A DNA stretch of 64,000 bases from Roseihalotalea indica (lineage in GTDB: Bacteria; Bacteroidota; Bacteroidia; Cytophagales; Cyclobacteriaceae), in assembly GCF_022458895.1 (NCBI RefSeq), contig NZ_JAINFL010000013.1, positions 62,001 to 126,000 on the forward strand. The letters run 5' to 3'. The notes below the pieces were generated by a model that saw nothing but the letters and a program-made list of their open reading frames with translations, was not told the DNA's origin and did not search any database. Made by a program: the position numbers and the translations under genes. The first letter of the stretch is position 1. Each line of letters starts with the position of its first letter. Shown here one piece after another: positions 46,179 through 55,439 of this stretch.

Positions 46179-47022
46179 ACGCCAAAAATAGTGTAGGAAA
46201 CATTCTGATACAAATGCTACTCACTGGCTGGCACTACATTTATTAATCATTTTAAGTGGTAATCGTGTCTGCGTCATGGTCATTGCTGTTGTACGTTTCA
46301 TCCCGGATTCAATAAGATTGCTTTTTATATCAATTCAGGCTTTTGTCCTGGACGAACCTGGGCATCATAGAGTTTGATGTAAAGATAAGCGCCTGAATGA
46401 GCATTCCGATAACGATCAGGATATAGATTTTCAGTTGTGATGTCAGGTTGCTGGCAGCTATAATAAGTGCGGAATTGTTGATAAGGCTATTTCCTTCCAG
46501 CAACTTTATTTTAGGTAATCCATCAAGGTTGGCATCAAACCGAATGTGTTTTTTTCGATTATACGATACAACACATCTTCTTCCCCACCTTTTGTTTAGC
46601 TTCCAGCATGAATAAATCGGTGAGGTCTGTACTTAGCTTATTAAACAGCAATACTTCATTCGCAGTGAACCTGGTTTTTCCATACTTTGGAAAAAGGGTA
46701 AAACACGTTTCATTGAGCGGTAGGTTGATGTTTCCTCTTCTCGGTAAAATGGTCAGCCAAGAGGATAGATTGTCGCTCAGCTACTATTTGCAAGGAAGTC
46801 ATTCTCAAGGTTGTGATCCAGCCACCTGAGACAGGCTTAATAAAAGCTAAAAGTATTAAATTCCCCTCTTGATTCACTAAGGGGTTATCAAGCGCTCTAA
46901 CCCCAATAATCCTGTACAAAAGTGTAAAAATATTAGGATGTTACTCTGCCTCTCTCGAAAGCCTGTCTAAATGACTAACTTTACCATTGAAAAAATGATA
47001 TGATTTCCTGACTGACTTCAGA
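46179..47022. other. 844-base spacer with a possible gene remnant
   Basis: No intact gene. On the minus strand around 46357-46510 an uninterrupted stretch reads KIKLLEGNSLINNSALIIAA and continues through IYILIVIGMLIQALIFTS to a stop, which looks like the C-terminal membrane helix of a lost membrane protein. Frames at 46608-46829 (plus) and 46710-46919 (minus) overlap each other and have no support. A CCCC/GGGG inverted repeat is near 46863-46886. Confidence 0.3.
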
Positions 47023-48504
47023 ATGAATTTAACGATCGAAAATATATTACTAATTGGCTCATTGCTGTTATTAATCAGTATCATAGCTGGTAAAACTTCC
47101 TATCGATTTGGGGTTCCGACTCTGATCTTGTTTTTGCTAATTGGTATGCTGGCAGGATCAGAGGGCATTGGCGGTATCTATTTTGATGATCCAAAAATTG
47201 CTCGTTTCATTGGCATTGTTTCGCTCAATTTTATTCTTTTCTCGGGGGGACTTGATACGGACTGGACTTCCATTAAACCTATTTTGTGGCAAGGGATTTC
47301 GCTCTCAACAGTAGGTGTACTGTTAACGGCAGTGAGCCTGGGGGTATTTGTCTGGCTTATTACCGATTTTAGCATTTACGAAGGCTTATTGTTAGGGGCT
47401 ATCGTTTCTTCTACCGATGCTGCTGCCGTTTTTTCCATTCTACGCTCCAAAAGCCTGGCTCTCAAAAGTAAGCTACGCCCAACTTTAGAATTAGAAAGTG
47501 GAAGTAATGATCCGATGGCTTATGTTCTTACACTGGCTTTTTTGGGATTGGTAGTAAACCCAGAGCAACGCCTTGTTTCTATTATTCCTTTATTTCTCAT
47601 ACAAATGGGGCTGGGGGGAGTAGCCGGTTTTTTATTTGGGAAAGCAAGCAAATTCGTGATCAACAAGATAAAGCTCGATTTTGAAGGCTTGTACCCTGTC
47701 TTGGTTATCGCTCTTATGTTTACCACGTTTTCAGCCACGGACTTTATCGGTGGAAACGGTTTTCTGGCTGTTTATTTATGTGCTGTCTATCTCGGTAACC
47801 AGGAACTGATACACAAAAAGACCATTCTGAAAATGTTTGACGGACTAGCCTGGCTCATGCAAATCGTCCTGTTCCTTACATTGGGTTTATTGGTTTTTCC
47901 ATCTCATGTGCTTCCTTTCATTGGGGTGGGATTGCTGATTTCTGTATTTCAGATTCTGTTAGCGCGACCGTTAGGCGTGTTTCTAAGTTTACTACCCTTC
48001 AAAATGAAACTTAGAAGGCGACTTTATATATCGTGGGTTGGCTTACGAGGGGCAGTTCCCATTGTGTTTGCCACATATCCCTTATTAGCAGGCATTGAAA
48101 AAGCCGATATTATTTTTAACATCGTGTTTTTCATATCCCTAACCTCCGTATTAATCCAGGGAACTACATTGTCTGTGGTGGCTCAGTGGCTGCACGTTTC
48201 TTTGCCTGAGAAAGTAAAGCCTAAAGCCCCAATAGATATATTTCTATCCGAACATGCAAAAACGGCTATGGTAGAAATTCTGATTCCTAAAAACGGGTTT
48301 GCGGTTGGGAAAAAAATTATTGAGTTGCAGTTTCCTAAAACAGCCATCATCGCTATGATTAGCCGAGGTGATAAGTTCATTACCCCTAATGGGACTACGG
48401 TCCTGGAGGCGAATGACATTCTGATCGTTTTATCCGATCACCAAGAAGGCATGAACCTGGTTTACGATAGCCTTCAAATAAGTAAACCCAAAACAATAAA
48501 GTAA
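47023..48504 (+). CDS. CPA1-family K+ (Na+)/H+ antiporter, NhaP2/CvrA type
   Basis: A 493-residue antiporter with about 12-13 membrane segments and a C-terminal TrkA_C/RCK-C-type domain (about residues 405-485). ASSTDAAAVFSILRS and ELESGSNDPMAYVL (the Asn-Asp pair of electroneutral CPA1 exchangers) and ISWVGLRGAVPIVFATYPLL are diagnostic. NhaP2/CvrA proteins exchange potassium or sodium for protons and protect against ion stress. It is followed after 25 bases by a small membrane protein gene in the same direction, suggesting an operon. Ion preference cannot be read from the sequence. Confidence 0.88.
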   Translation: MNLTIENILLIGSLLLLISIIAGKTSYRFGVPTLILFLLIGMLAGSEGIGGIYFDDPKIARFIGIVSLNFILFSGGLDTDWTSIKPILWQGISLSTVGVLLTAVSLGVFVWLITDFSIYEGLLLGAIVSSTDAAAVFSILRSKSLALKSKLRPTLELESGSNDPMAYVLTLAFLGLVVNPEQRLVSIIPLFLIQMGLGGVAGFLFGKASKFVINKIKLDFEGLYPVLVIALMFTTFSATDFIGGNGFLAVYLCAVYLGNQELIHKKTILKMFDGLAWLMQIVLFLTLGLLVFPSHVLPFIGVGLLISVFQILLARPLGVFLSLLPFKMKLRRRLYISWVGLRGAVPIVFATYPLLAGIEKADIIFNIVFFISLTSVLIQGTTLSVVAQWLHVSLPEKVKPKAPIDIFLSEHAKTAMVEILIPKNGFAVGKKIIELQFPKTAIIAMISRGDKFITPNGTTVLEANDILIVLSDHQEGMNLVYDSLQISKPKTIK

Positions 48505-48529
48505 AAAGCGGCCCTAAACTTCAAGAAAA

Positions 48530-49078
48530 ATGACCGATCCAGTTTTACAGATGTACCTACTAGCCTTCATGCTGGTGGCTTTATGGTTAATCGTATTTTG
48601 GAAGCTTTTCCGAAAAGTAATTCCAATTAAAAGCCCGCCAGACCCAGAAAAAATCATTGACTATAATAGAGTCCAGCGGGTCAGCAGTATTTTCTGGGTT
48701 ATATTCTCATTATTTGGAATGATGATCATTGTTTATGCCATCCTTCCGAATTTGTATTTTCTGTTTCTTCCCTTAGATACGTTTCATCATCCACTTATCA
48801 ACTCCATAGGGCTTCTCATTCTAAAAGTTGCCATCGTCTGGATAGTGGTAGCACAACTCACTATTGATAAGGAAGTTTATAAATACTCTCGAGATATAGA
48901 GAGTCTCTCCGCTATGGAACTGCTGCGATATTCTGAAAAAATGCTGTTATCAGGGATGCTAGTTCTCTTTATAGGCGTCTTTGTCACGATTACGAATATC
49001 GTTGGAATTATTCTAGGTCTGGTGGCTTTCATTTTTTTCGTAAAAACATTTCATCAGCATCCTCACCGTTCAATCTAA
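48530..49078 (+). CDS. small integral membrane protein of unknown function
   Basis: A 182-residue protein with four predicted membrane segments (about 7-25, 55-78, 88-112 and 138-170) and a short charged loop containing KSPPDPEKIIDYNRVQRVSS. No known family motif was recognised. It starts 25 bases after the antiporter stop and is probably co-transcribed with it, so it might be an accessory subunit or regulator of the antiporter; that is only a guess from position. Confidence 0.6.
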   Translation: MTDPVLQMYLLAFMLVALWLIVFWKLFRKVIPIKSPPDPEKIIDYNRVQRVSSIFWVIFSLFGMMIIVYAILPNLYFLFLPLDTFHHPLINSIGLLILKVAIVWIVVAQLTIDKEVYKYSRDIESLSAMELLRYSEKMLLSGMLVLFIGVFVTITNIVGIILGLVAFIFFVKTFHQHPHRSI

Positions 49079-49385
49079 ATAGCAAATTCATAGTCTTTTC
49101 ACTGAGTGGAGGTGAAGTAAGGAAAGAACTTCTATTAATCGGTCTAATTTATTGGGGGGGGAGATCAAGAAATATTAATTTTTTGAGCGACTTCCAACTA
49201 TTATCTACTGAATGCTAAACTCATATGTTTGTATATCCGAAACATGCAAGCACCTTTAGTGCCATTGTCCTATACAGAAGCTAGTAGTCATCATGTTGCT
49301 CTCTCTGAATATCTACTAGTGATAAATATTTTAATCTAGTGGCCGCGTTCGTTTTCAGAAGCTTGTGCCTGTTATCTGTATTAAT
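49079..49385. other. 307-base spacer between convergent transcription units
   Basis: The spacer lies between the plus-strand antiporter unit and the 3' end of the minus-strand arsenic operon. It contains an uninterrupted run of eight or more G near 49155. No gene and no convincing terminator were seen. Confidence 0.4.
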
Positions 49386-50735
49386 TCACTGAGCTTGCAA
49401 CCAAGCCTGGGCAGCCATTTGTGCCGGGTCCCAAGGGCTGCTTAGCGGGGGTGAATAGCTCAGATCTAAATCATTTAGTTCGGATATTTTCATACGATGA
49501 TGCAGAGCAGAAGCAAAAATATCGATGCGTTTGGCGACTTCCGATCCTTTCTTTCCTACAATTTGTGCCCCCAGTAATTCTCCGGTTTGCGGGTTTCCGG
49601 TGACTCGAATCGTCATCTTTTGCGCATCCGGATAATAGGCTTTATGATCATCATGTTCCGATGAGATTGTCTGATAGGGGATGTGCTGCTCGGCGGCATC
49701 CCGGTCATGCAGGCCGGTACGAGCGCCTACCAGGTCAAACACCTTTACCACCTGTGTGCCCAGTGAACCTTGAAATATTGCTCTGCCTCCCACCATATTT
49801 TCACCGGCAATGCGCCCCTGTTTGTGAGCAGTGGTGCCCAAGGGTAAGTATTGATACTTCTTAAGATACCGATGATAGGTTTCGGCGCAGTCTCCTGCTG
49901 CATAGATGTCGGGCAGAGCCGTTTCCATGCGTTGGTTGACTCTAAGTGCACCTTTGCTACCGGTTTCCAGACCAAGTGCCTCGGCTAGGGTAGTTTGAGG
50001 GCGGGCGCCTGCTACGACGATCACCATGCCTGTCATCTGCGAAAAATCAGCAGTTCCCAACACTTTTAACCCTTTGGTACCGGTCCTTTGTTTAATGGAG
50101 TGTACCTGAGTCTGGGTATGAATCTGTACTCCTTTTTCTGTCAGGTGCTGTTGCAGTAGTTTTCCCAATTCCGCATCAAGCGTTTGCAGTATAGTAGGTG
50201 CATATTCTACCAGTGTTGTATGCAGTCCACGTAAGGTGAGAGCATCGGCTAGCTCTACTCCGATATAACCTCCTCCGACAATCACTACCGAAGATACGGA
50301 ATGCTGCTGAATGTAGGCATCCATGGATAGCATCTCATCCATCCAGCGAAGCGTAAAAACTCCCGCTTGATTTAATCCGGAGATTGGTGGCCGAATCGGC
50401 GAAGCACCCGTAGCGATCAACAGCTTGTCATAGCCGATTGACCTGCCCCGGGCGTATACTTTTTTCTCACGTACATCAATGGCAGTGACCCGATGCGAAG
50501 TTCTGATATGGATTCCTGCTGCTTCCAAATCGGTTTTTTTCCGGTGCGCCAGGTCCTGCCAATGTTTCACTTCCCGGCTCAGATAATAGGGAAGGCCACA
50601 AATACTGTAATTAGGATATTCATCGGCCAGTAGTACCGTAACGCGGTGGGTCGGGGCAACTTCTTTGATGCGCAGTGCTGCGCTGATTCCGGCATCGCTG
50701 CCGCCAATAATCATGTGGTTAATAATTGCTTTCAC
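49386..50735 (-). CDS. FAD/NAD(P)-dependent oxidoreductase, CoA-disulfide-reductase-like
   Basis: A 449-residue pyridine-nucleotide disulfide oxidoreductase. The FAD motif [13 protein letters not shown] is at the N-terminus, the single redox Cys is in YSICGLPYY (about residue 46), the NAD(P) motif [17 protein letters not shown] is near residue 153, the second FAD contact is [10 protein letters not shown], and a C-terminal dimerisation domain is present. This layout is that of CoA disulfide reductases and NADH oxidases/persulfide reductases. It is the last gene of the arsenic operon and overlaps the ACR3 gene by 17 bases. The start is GTG at 50735; ATG at 50714 is an alternative that would trim seven residues. 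It may maintain thiol balance during arsenic stress; substrate unproven. Confidence 0.8.
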   Translation of the reverse strand: MKAIINHMIIGGSDAGISAALRIKEVAPTHRVTVLLADEYPNYSICGLPYYLSREVKHWQDLAHRKKTDLEAAGIHIRTSHRVTAIDVREKKVYARGRSIGYDKLLIATGASPIRPPISGLNQAGVFTLRWMDEMLSMDAYIQQHSVSSVVIVGGGYIGVELADALTLRGLHTTLVEYAPTILQTLDAELGKLLQQHLTEKGVQIHTQTQVHSIKQRTGTKGLKVLGTADFSQMTGMVIVVAGARPQTTLAEALGLETGSKGALRVNQRMETALPDIYAAGDCAETYHRYLKKYQYLPLGTTAHKQGRIAGENMVGGRAIFQGSLGTQVVKVFDLVGARTGLHDRDAAEQHIPYQTISSEHDDHKAYYPDAQKMTIRVTGNPQTGELLGAQIVGKKGSEVAKRIDIFASALHHRMKISELNDLDLSYSPPLSSPWDPAQMAAQAWLQAQ

Positions 50736-51711
50736 TCGAGGGGTAAAATTTTTGTTTAAGCCAAAAAGCCAGGTTGACTAACAATATCAATGCTGGCACC
50801 TCAATCAGCGGGCCAACGACCCCAGCAAAGGCTTGTCTCGAATTAATGCCAAATACCCCAACGGCTACGGCAATCGCTAATTCAAAGTTATTCCCGGTGG
50901 CAGTGAATGAGACCGCTGTATTTTCGGTATAACTGGCCCCCAGACGGCGAGCCAGTAGAAAGCTTAGCACGAACATTAGCCCGAAATACACGACCAGAGG
51001 CAACGCTATCCGCAGCACATCCAGTGGAATATCCACGATCATTTTGCCCTTCAGGCTGAACATGACTACAATGGTAAACAGCAGGGCGATCAGAGTGAGG
51101 GGGCTGATTTTGGGGAGGATATGCTCGATATACCACTGTTCGCCGTAAGCACGTTTAAAAAAGTAACGGGTCAGAAAACCGGCCAGAAACGGGAGTCCCA
51201 GGTACAGTAGTACGCTCTCGGCCACTTCTCCCATACTCACATCTACCGCCGTGCCCTGAACACCAAAAACCGGGGGCAACACGCTAATAAAAAGCCAGGC
51301 CAGCAGGCTGTAAAACAGCACTTGAAAGATGCTGTTCAGCGCCACCAACCCTGCCGCATACTCTTTATCTCCATGGGCCAAATCATTCCAGACCAACACC
51401 ATAGCAATACAGCGTGCCAGACCAATCAGAATGACCCCGATCATGTATTCTGGGTGATCCTGTAGAAATAGTAACGCCAGACCAAACATCAGTAAGGGGC
51501 CAATAATCCAGTTCAATACCAGGGAAAGTGTGACCACTTTCAGGTTGCGGAATACCTTGTCCAGATGCTCGTAGCGCACCTTGGCTAATGGGGGGTACAT
51601 CATTACTATGAGTCCGATGGCAATGGGAACATTGGTGGTGCCCACCTGAAACTGTTGCATTTTGCTTTCTATATCAGGAATCATATTTCCCAGGATAATA
51701 CCCAACCCCAT
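50719..51711 (-). CDS. acr3: ACR3-family arsenite exporter, N-terminus cut by an in-frame stop
   Basis: The open frame gives 330 residues of an ACR3 arsenite permease: [19 protein letters not shown] holds the conserved Cys (Cys101 here) and [27 protein letters not shown] the conserved Glu of the last third. The protein should have ten membrane helices. Upstream in the same frame the sequence codes MSHSITQQRPVKARLSLLDR, then TAA (51736-51738), then LTLWIFLA directly joined to [11 protein letters not shown]3 proteins normally read DRYLTLW here, so the stop replaces one codon, probably Tyr. Translation from the Met at 51711 would lose half of helix 1. The gene is therefore either a fresh pseudogene, a sequencing error or rescued by internal initiation or readthrough. 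Confidence 0.75.
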   Translation of the reverse strand: MGLGIILGNMIPDIESKMQQFQVGTTNVPIAIGLIVMMYPPLAKVRYEHLDKVFRNLKVVTLSLVLNWIIGPLLMFGLALLFLQDHPEYMIGVILIGLARCIAMVLVWNDLAHGDKEYAAGLVALNSIFQVLFYSLLAWLFISVLPPVFGVQGTAVDVSMGEVAESVLLYLGLPFLAGFLTRYFFKRAYGEQWYIEHILPKISPLTLIALLFTIVVMFSLKGKMIVDIPLDVLRIALPLVVYFGLMFVLSFLLARRLGASYTENTAVSFTATGNNFELAIAVAVGVFGINSRQAFAGVVGPLIEVPALILLVNLAFWLKQKFYPSSESNY

Positions 51712-51735
51712 GGCCAGGAAAATCCATAGGGTCAG

Positions 51736-51798
51736 TTAGCGATCTAATAAGGATAAGCGAGCTTTGACCGGACGTTGTTGAGTTATACTATGGCTCAT
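51736..51798 (-). pseudogene. acr3: severed 5' end of acr3 (20 codons plus TAA)
   Basis: The ATG complementary to 51796-51798 opens a 20-codon frame (MSHSITQQRPVKARLSLLDR) that ends with TAA at 51736-51738 and continues in the same frame into the ACR3 coding region. The 20 residues match the usual cytosolic N-terminal tail of ACR3. It begins 28 bases after the stop of the upstream phosphatase-like gene. Confidence 0.65.
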
Positions 51799-51826
51799 AA
51801 ATTATTCTTTCTGTTTGTTCGTGTAG

Positions 51827-52558
51827 TTATTTCTTGGCTTCCATCTGTTGGATGGCGGTGTTTTTGACATAATCGGCCAAGTACAGCATTTGTCGAGCGA
51901 TTTCGCGCGTCGTCTCGTCGTATTTCAATTCTTCCGAAGGGGTGCCATCGTAATAGCGAGGATCTTCGTAGGGCAGGGATATCCGTACATCGGCTCCCGG
52001 TACTACTGGGCAGGACTGGTCTGCTTCCGAGCAGACCATCACCGCGGCAAAGGCCCCGGATGGGTTCTGGGAATCCTGATATACCTTTGAGTAGTGGATA
52101 CTGGTGGGGTAGTCGTTGCCGGAACTGATGACATAGCGGGGGTTGCCGCCTTGCTGCTGGGCGACATTCACCTGAAAGCCGGCCCGGTCCAGAGCATCGG
52201 CAGCGCGTTCGTTGAAGGCAGTAGCTTCCAGACCTCCAGAATATACTCGGATGTTCGCTAGTCCGTAATACTGCGCGGCCGTTTGTAGCCAGACTTGTCC
52301 TAAATGACTGCGGCGGGAGTTCTGGGTACAGATAAACAATACCTGGGCCTGATCAGCCTGGCTTTGGTGACTGGCAATATAATCGCCCAGCGCTTGCAGC
52401 GCTTCTTTCCGCTCAGCAGAGATTTGGTCAAATTCATTTACTGTGTTTTCTACGTATTGCTGAAGCTTACGGGTAAAACGAGGTTCGTCAGTAGCAAAAA
52501 CATCATTACATAACAATATAACGATGAAAGTGAACAGGATAAATTGGATAGGTTTCAT
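51827..52558 (-). CDS. exported ArsC-like low-molecular-weight phosphatase (copy 1)
   Basis: A 243-residue protein whose core is an LMW tyrosine phosphatase/arsenate reductase: VLFICTQNSRRSHLGQ has the C-x5-R loop (Cys77), and YEDPRYYDGTP carries the DP general-acid motif. An extra Cys pair in VMVCSEADQSCPVVPG is typical of this Bacteroidota ArsC-like group. Unlike cytosolic relatives it starts with a signal peptide (MKPIQFILFTFIVILLCNDVFATDE). The ATG at 52558 is preferred; the frame to 52564 begins with TTG. It lies within the arsenic operon, 32 bases after the paralogue. It may reduce arsenate or dephosphorylate an ester outside the cytoplasm; the reaction is unproven. Confidence 0.75.
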   Translation of the reverse strand: MKPIQFILFTFIVILLCNDVFATDEPRFTRKLQQYVENTVNEFDQISAERKEALQALGDYIASHQSQADQAQVLFICTQNSRRSHLGQVWLQTAAQYYGLANIRVYSGGLEATAFNERAADALDRAGFQVNVAQQQGGNPRYVISSGNDYPTSIHYSKVYQDSQNPSGAFAAVMVCSEADQSCPVVPGADVRISLPYEDPRYYDGTPSEELKYDETTREIARQMLYLADYVKNTAIQQMEAKK

Positions 52559-52590
52559 GATCAAAGAGTTAGGTGGTTTATGATAGGGTA

Positions 52591-53316
52591 TTATTCAGTC
52601 GGCGAGACGAGCTGTATTTGTGAGAAGCAATAGAATATTTCGGTAGCGATCTGCTGGCTTCGCTCATCGTAGCGCGACGTTTCCTCAGGGGTATCATCCG
52701 CTTCCTTGGGGTCTTCGTAGGGGAGGGCAAGCCGGAAAGCCGCACCCGGTACAAAAGGACACGCTTCATCCGCCTGAGAGCAGGTCATGATTGCGGCAAA
52801 ATCACGCTGCGGGTTAGCCGGATCATCGTATTTCTTGGAGAAGACTTCTAACTCAGGAGCACCCTCAGCATATTTCACTCGATAGCGAGGGTTCTCGCCT
52901 TCGCTTACCTTTTCAATCGCCAATCCGGCCCGCTCCATGGCGGCTACCGCGCGGGGGTTGAAGGCCGTAGCTTCGGTGCCTCCCGAATAGGTTTGCACCC
53001 TAGGGATCTGGTAATGATGGGCCGCCACGCTAGCCCAGAGCTGACTCATATGGCTACGCCGGGAATTGTGGATACAAATGAAGATCAGCTGAGCCTCTTG
53101 TCCAGCACTGACTTTGGTTTGAATAAACTGGGCCAGTTCTCGGAGGCTTTCTTTTCGCTCATCCGGAATTTGATCAAACTGTTGGGTAGCTTCTTGGATC
53201 GTATGCATAATGGTTGAGGTTTCTGAAAATTTAAATCCCCGAGCAATCAGCACGCCAGAAAGTATAATAACGCTCAGCAGGACTATTAAGAAGAGACGGG
53301 AAGAGACTTTCATCAT
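52591..53316 (-). CDS. membrane-anchored ArsC-like low-molecular-weight phosphatase (copy 2)
   Basis: A 241-residue paralogue of the following gene. The catalytic loop is LIFICIHNSRRSHMSQ (Cys81), the DP motif lies in YEDPKEADDTPEE, and the Cys pair is in MTCSQADEACPFVPG. The first 30 residues (VSSRLFLIVLLSVIILSGVLIARGFKF) form one hydrophobic helix without a clear signal-peptidase site, so the protein is probably anchored in the inner membrane facing the periplasm. Both copies keep the FDQI-ERKE helix found in cytosolic relatives just before the catalytic domain. It follows arsM by 37 bases on the same strand. Arsenate reduction is likely by context. Confidence 0.76.
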   Translation of the reverse strand: MMKVSSRLFLIVLLSVIILSGVLIARGFKFSETSTIMHTIQEATQQFDQIPDERKESLRELAQFIQTKVSAGQEAQLIFICIHNSRRSHMSQLWASVAAHHYQIPRVQTYSGGTEATAFNPRAVAAMERAGLAIEKVSEGENPRYRVKYAEGAPELEVFSKKYDDPANPQRDFAAIMTCSQADEACPFVPGAAFRLALPYEDPKEADDTPEETSRYDERSQQIATEIFYCFSQIQLVSPTE

Positions 53317-53353
53317 AATTGGTTAAAAGGTTTGAAAATTTTATGGCTGATAA

Positions 53354-54187
53354 CTATGCATCCTGAGAGCTTGACACGCAAGGCTTTACGGCATAGACCG
53401 TCACGCTAACAATCGGACTGCTACGCTCTCGATGGCTTTCTATTTCAGCAGGGGATAGATATTTTGCCAAGATCTCATCCGGTAAGTTGATGGGCTTTTC
53501 TTTTTGGAGGGTAATTTGCGTGAATCCGGCTTCTTGAATCTGATGTAGGTAAATTTCTTTTTGAATAGCTCCGGCGACACATCCGGCATACATCTCGGCT
53601 TCCTGCTGCAGGGCCGTGGGCAGTTCGCCGGTTAAGACGATGTCTGAGATACTAAAATGACCTCCCGGTTTGAGGATTCGGTAAATTTCGCTCATCACCA
53701 AGGGTTTGTTAGGTACCAAATTCAGTACGCAATTGCTGACTACCACATCAGCCGTCTGCTCATCCAGCGGAATTGCTTCCAGATCGCCATAGACAAACTC
53801 CACATTATCAAACCCTAACTTATCCGTATTCCGGCGAGCTTTGGCAATCATATCTTCGGAAAAGTCAATACCGATCACTTTACCCGTGGGGTTGGTTTCG
53901 TGGCGGGCGACAAAACAGTCATTTCCCTCCCCTGACCCCAAGTCTACTACAGTATCACCTGCACTGATGCGGGTAAACTGGGTTGGCAATCCGCATCCTA
54001 ATCCCAGATCAGCATCGGGGTTGTAGCCTTGAAGGGTAGTATAATCGTCCGACATGATGGTATATAGCGATCCGCGATCGGTGGGGCTGCAGGAGGACGG
54101 TTCTCCGCAGCCGTTGTGCTGACCGTCCCGGGCCATTTGACTGTATTTCTGCTGTACCTGCTTTTTGAGACTTTCTGTTCTTTCCAC
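53354..54187 (-). CDS. arsM: arsenite S-adenosylmethionine methyltransferase
   Basis: A 277-residue class I methyltransferase. VVDLGSGEGNDCFVAR is the SAM-binding motif, and Cys65 (GLGCGLP), Cys153 (SNCVLNLVP) and Cys203 (YAGCVAGA) occupy the positions of the three As(III)-binding Cys of characterised ArsM. It methylates arsenite stepwise to volatile or less reactive forms in the cytoplasm. The start is a GTG complementary to 54185-54187; no ATG fits the family N-terminus better. It follows arsR by 44 bases and is the second gene of the operon. Confidence 0.9.
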   Translation of the reverse strand: MERTESLKKQVQQKYSQMARDGQHNGCGEPSSCSPTDRGSLYTIMSDDYTTLQGYNPDADLGLGCGLPTQFTRISAGDTVVDLGSGEGNDCFVARHETNPTGKVIGIDFSEDMIAKARRNTDKLGFDNVEFVYGDLEAIPLDEQTADVVVSNCVLNLVPNKPLVMSEIYRILKPGGHFSISDIVLTGELPTALQQEAEMYAGCVAGAIQKEIYLHQIQEAGFTQITLQKEKPINLPDEILAKYLSPAEIESHRERSSPIVSVTVYAVKPCVSSSQDA

Positions 54188-54202
54188 AATATTATATTAT
54201 TG
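54187..54202. promoter_or_regulatory. AT-rich inverted repeat between arsR and arsM
   Basis: CAATATTATATTATTG, with CAATA and TATTG arms, spans the arsM start region. It resembles the AT-rich palindrome in front of arsR. It could be a second ArsR site or simply AT-rich ribosome-binding surroundings. Confidence 0.3.
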
Positions 54203-54231
54203 TATTATTACGATGAATGATTCAAATTTTT

Positions 54232-54564
54232 TTAGCAACAATAGTCATCAGGTCCGGCAAACGAAGCGAAAATAGCCTCAAACTGGGTGCGCATCTGCTG
54301 CCAGGTTTTAGGGTTGATGCAGTAATTCATTGACGTACCTTCTACTGTGCCCTGAATCAGACCGATGTTTTTGAGTTCCTTTAAATGTTGAGAAACCGTT
54401 GCCTGAGCAAGGCCTAATTCCTGTACTAGGTCATTATTGATACACGCTTGGGTTTTAAGCAAATGCTGAATAATTGCAATCCGGGCCGGATGAGAAAAGG
54501 CTTTTCCAAGTTGTGCTAATTGGTTCTGCTCTTCGGTGTAATTTTGTGTCTTCGTAATTCCCAT
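54232..54564 (-). CDS. arsR: ArsR-family metal-responsive repressor
   Basis: A 110-residue winged-helix protein. The HTH is INNDLVQELGLAQATVSQHLKELKNIGLIQG (about residues 42-72), typical for ArsR/SmtB repressors. The usual ELCVCDL arsenite site on the recognition helix is replaced by QACINNDL (Cys41), and there is a C-terminal Cys pair (Cys109, Cys110), so As(III) is probably held by a different Cys set, as in several atypical ArsR proteins. It is the first gene of the minus-strand arsenic operon. A perfect palindrome lies 5 bases upstream of its start codon. Confidence 0.88.
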   Translation of the reverse strand: MGITKTQNYTEEQNQLAQLGKAFSHPARIAIIQHLLKTQACINNDLVQELGLAQATVSQHLKELKNIGLIQGTVEGTSMNYCINPKTWQQMRTQFEAIFASFAGPDDYCC

Positions 54565-54568
54565 AATT

Positions 54569-54582
54569 ATATTGCAATATTG
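54569..54582. promoter_or_regulatory. candidate ArsR operator
   Basis: ATATTGCAATAT at 54569-54580 is a perfect 12-base palindrome, overlapped by a second perfect palindrome GCAATATTGC at 54573-54582. They stand directly in front of the arsR start, the place expected for an autoregulatory operator that blocks the ribosome-binding and promoter-proximal region. Confidence 0.5.
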
Positions 54583-55439
54583 CGATAAAAAAAGAAGAAA
54601 TCCAAATACGATTTCTTTTTGATGATACTAATGATAGGGTGGTAAAAAGAGCTTTAATTGACTCGAAATTGGTTCAAGTGGTCTCCTGCTCTACTAAAGT
54701 TGTGAGGTATAAGATGATAGGTTCAATTATCCTCAATTCGTTAGTGTTAAAACGACCAATTTCAAATAAACTTCACATAGTAAATTCTGTTTTTCAAACC
54801 AAAACATTCTTTCTATATTCACATAGTAGTTCAAACGGAACTAAACAATATGTGCCTAATTGATGGTCTAATCAGAAAATAGATCGCGCAATTTATTGAT
54901 AGTCAGCATTTAAGGGTGTGGGGCAGACGTCTTGACGCCCCGACTTTAAGACATGAAAAGCTGGAATCTGAGTTGTGACAGGGAAGCGGCCGCCGCTGCG
55001 GTCACATGTGTTCCGTGGCTGGTACACCCACTAAACTTAGCTACTACAGGAGGATAATGCAGGCCGCATAGCCAGCCGTTGCAGCCTGTTCAGAGGAAAA
55101 AGAAGTATCTTCAGTATAGCTATTATACATAAAAACTTCCTTGTTTAGATCTGTTACTTTTCTCTAAACAGAAGGTTTTTCTTTTTGTCATCCTCTACTT
55201 TAAAATGTGGGATGATTCATATTTATTCAAGTTAGTGGTAAAAATGAACCGGGTTGATGGTTTTAATCATCCGGGTGGAGACATTGATCGGCCTATTTTG
55301 AAGTCGGGAGAAAAAATGACCTAGATCCTCGTGATATATCCAAGCATTAGGTAGTATGCAATGATGAAAGTTGATAGGCAGTGATGCTGCTGCTTTATCG
55401 CAGTTTCTATTCAGTGTATTCAATTTATAATTTCTATAA
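54583..55439. other. 857-base spacer between arsR and glgX
   Basis: No credible gene. A hairpin GAAATC...GATTTC lies near 54597-54617. A GC-rich patch with inverted repeats (GGGGC...GCCCC near 54914-54940; GCGGCCGCCGCTGCGG near 54986-55001) occupies about 54910-55080 and differs from its AT-rich surroundings. Frames at 54639-54863 (plus) and 55232-55423 (minus) have no support. The promoter of the arsenic operon must lie at its left end and that of glgX at its right end. Confidence 0.4.
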
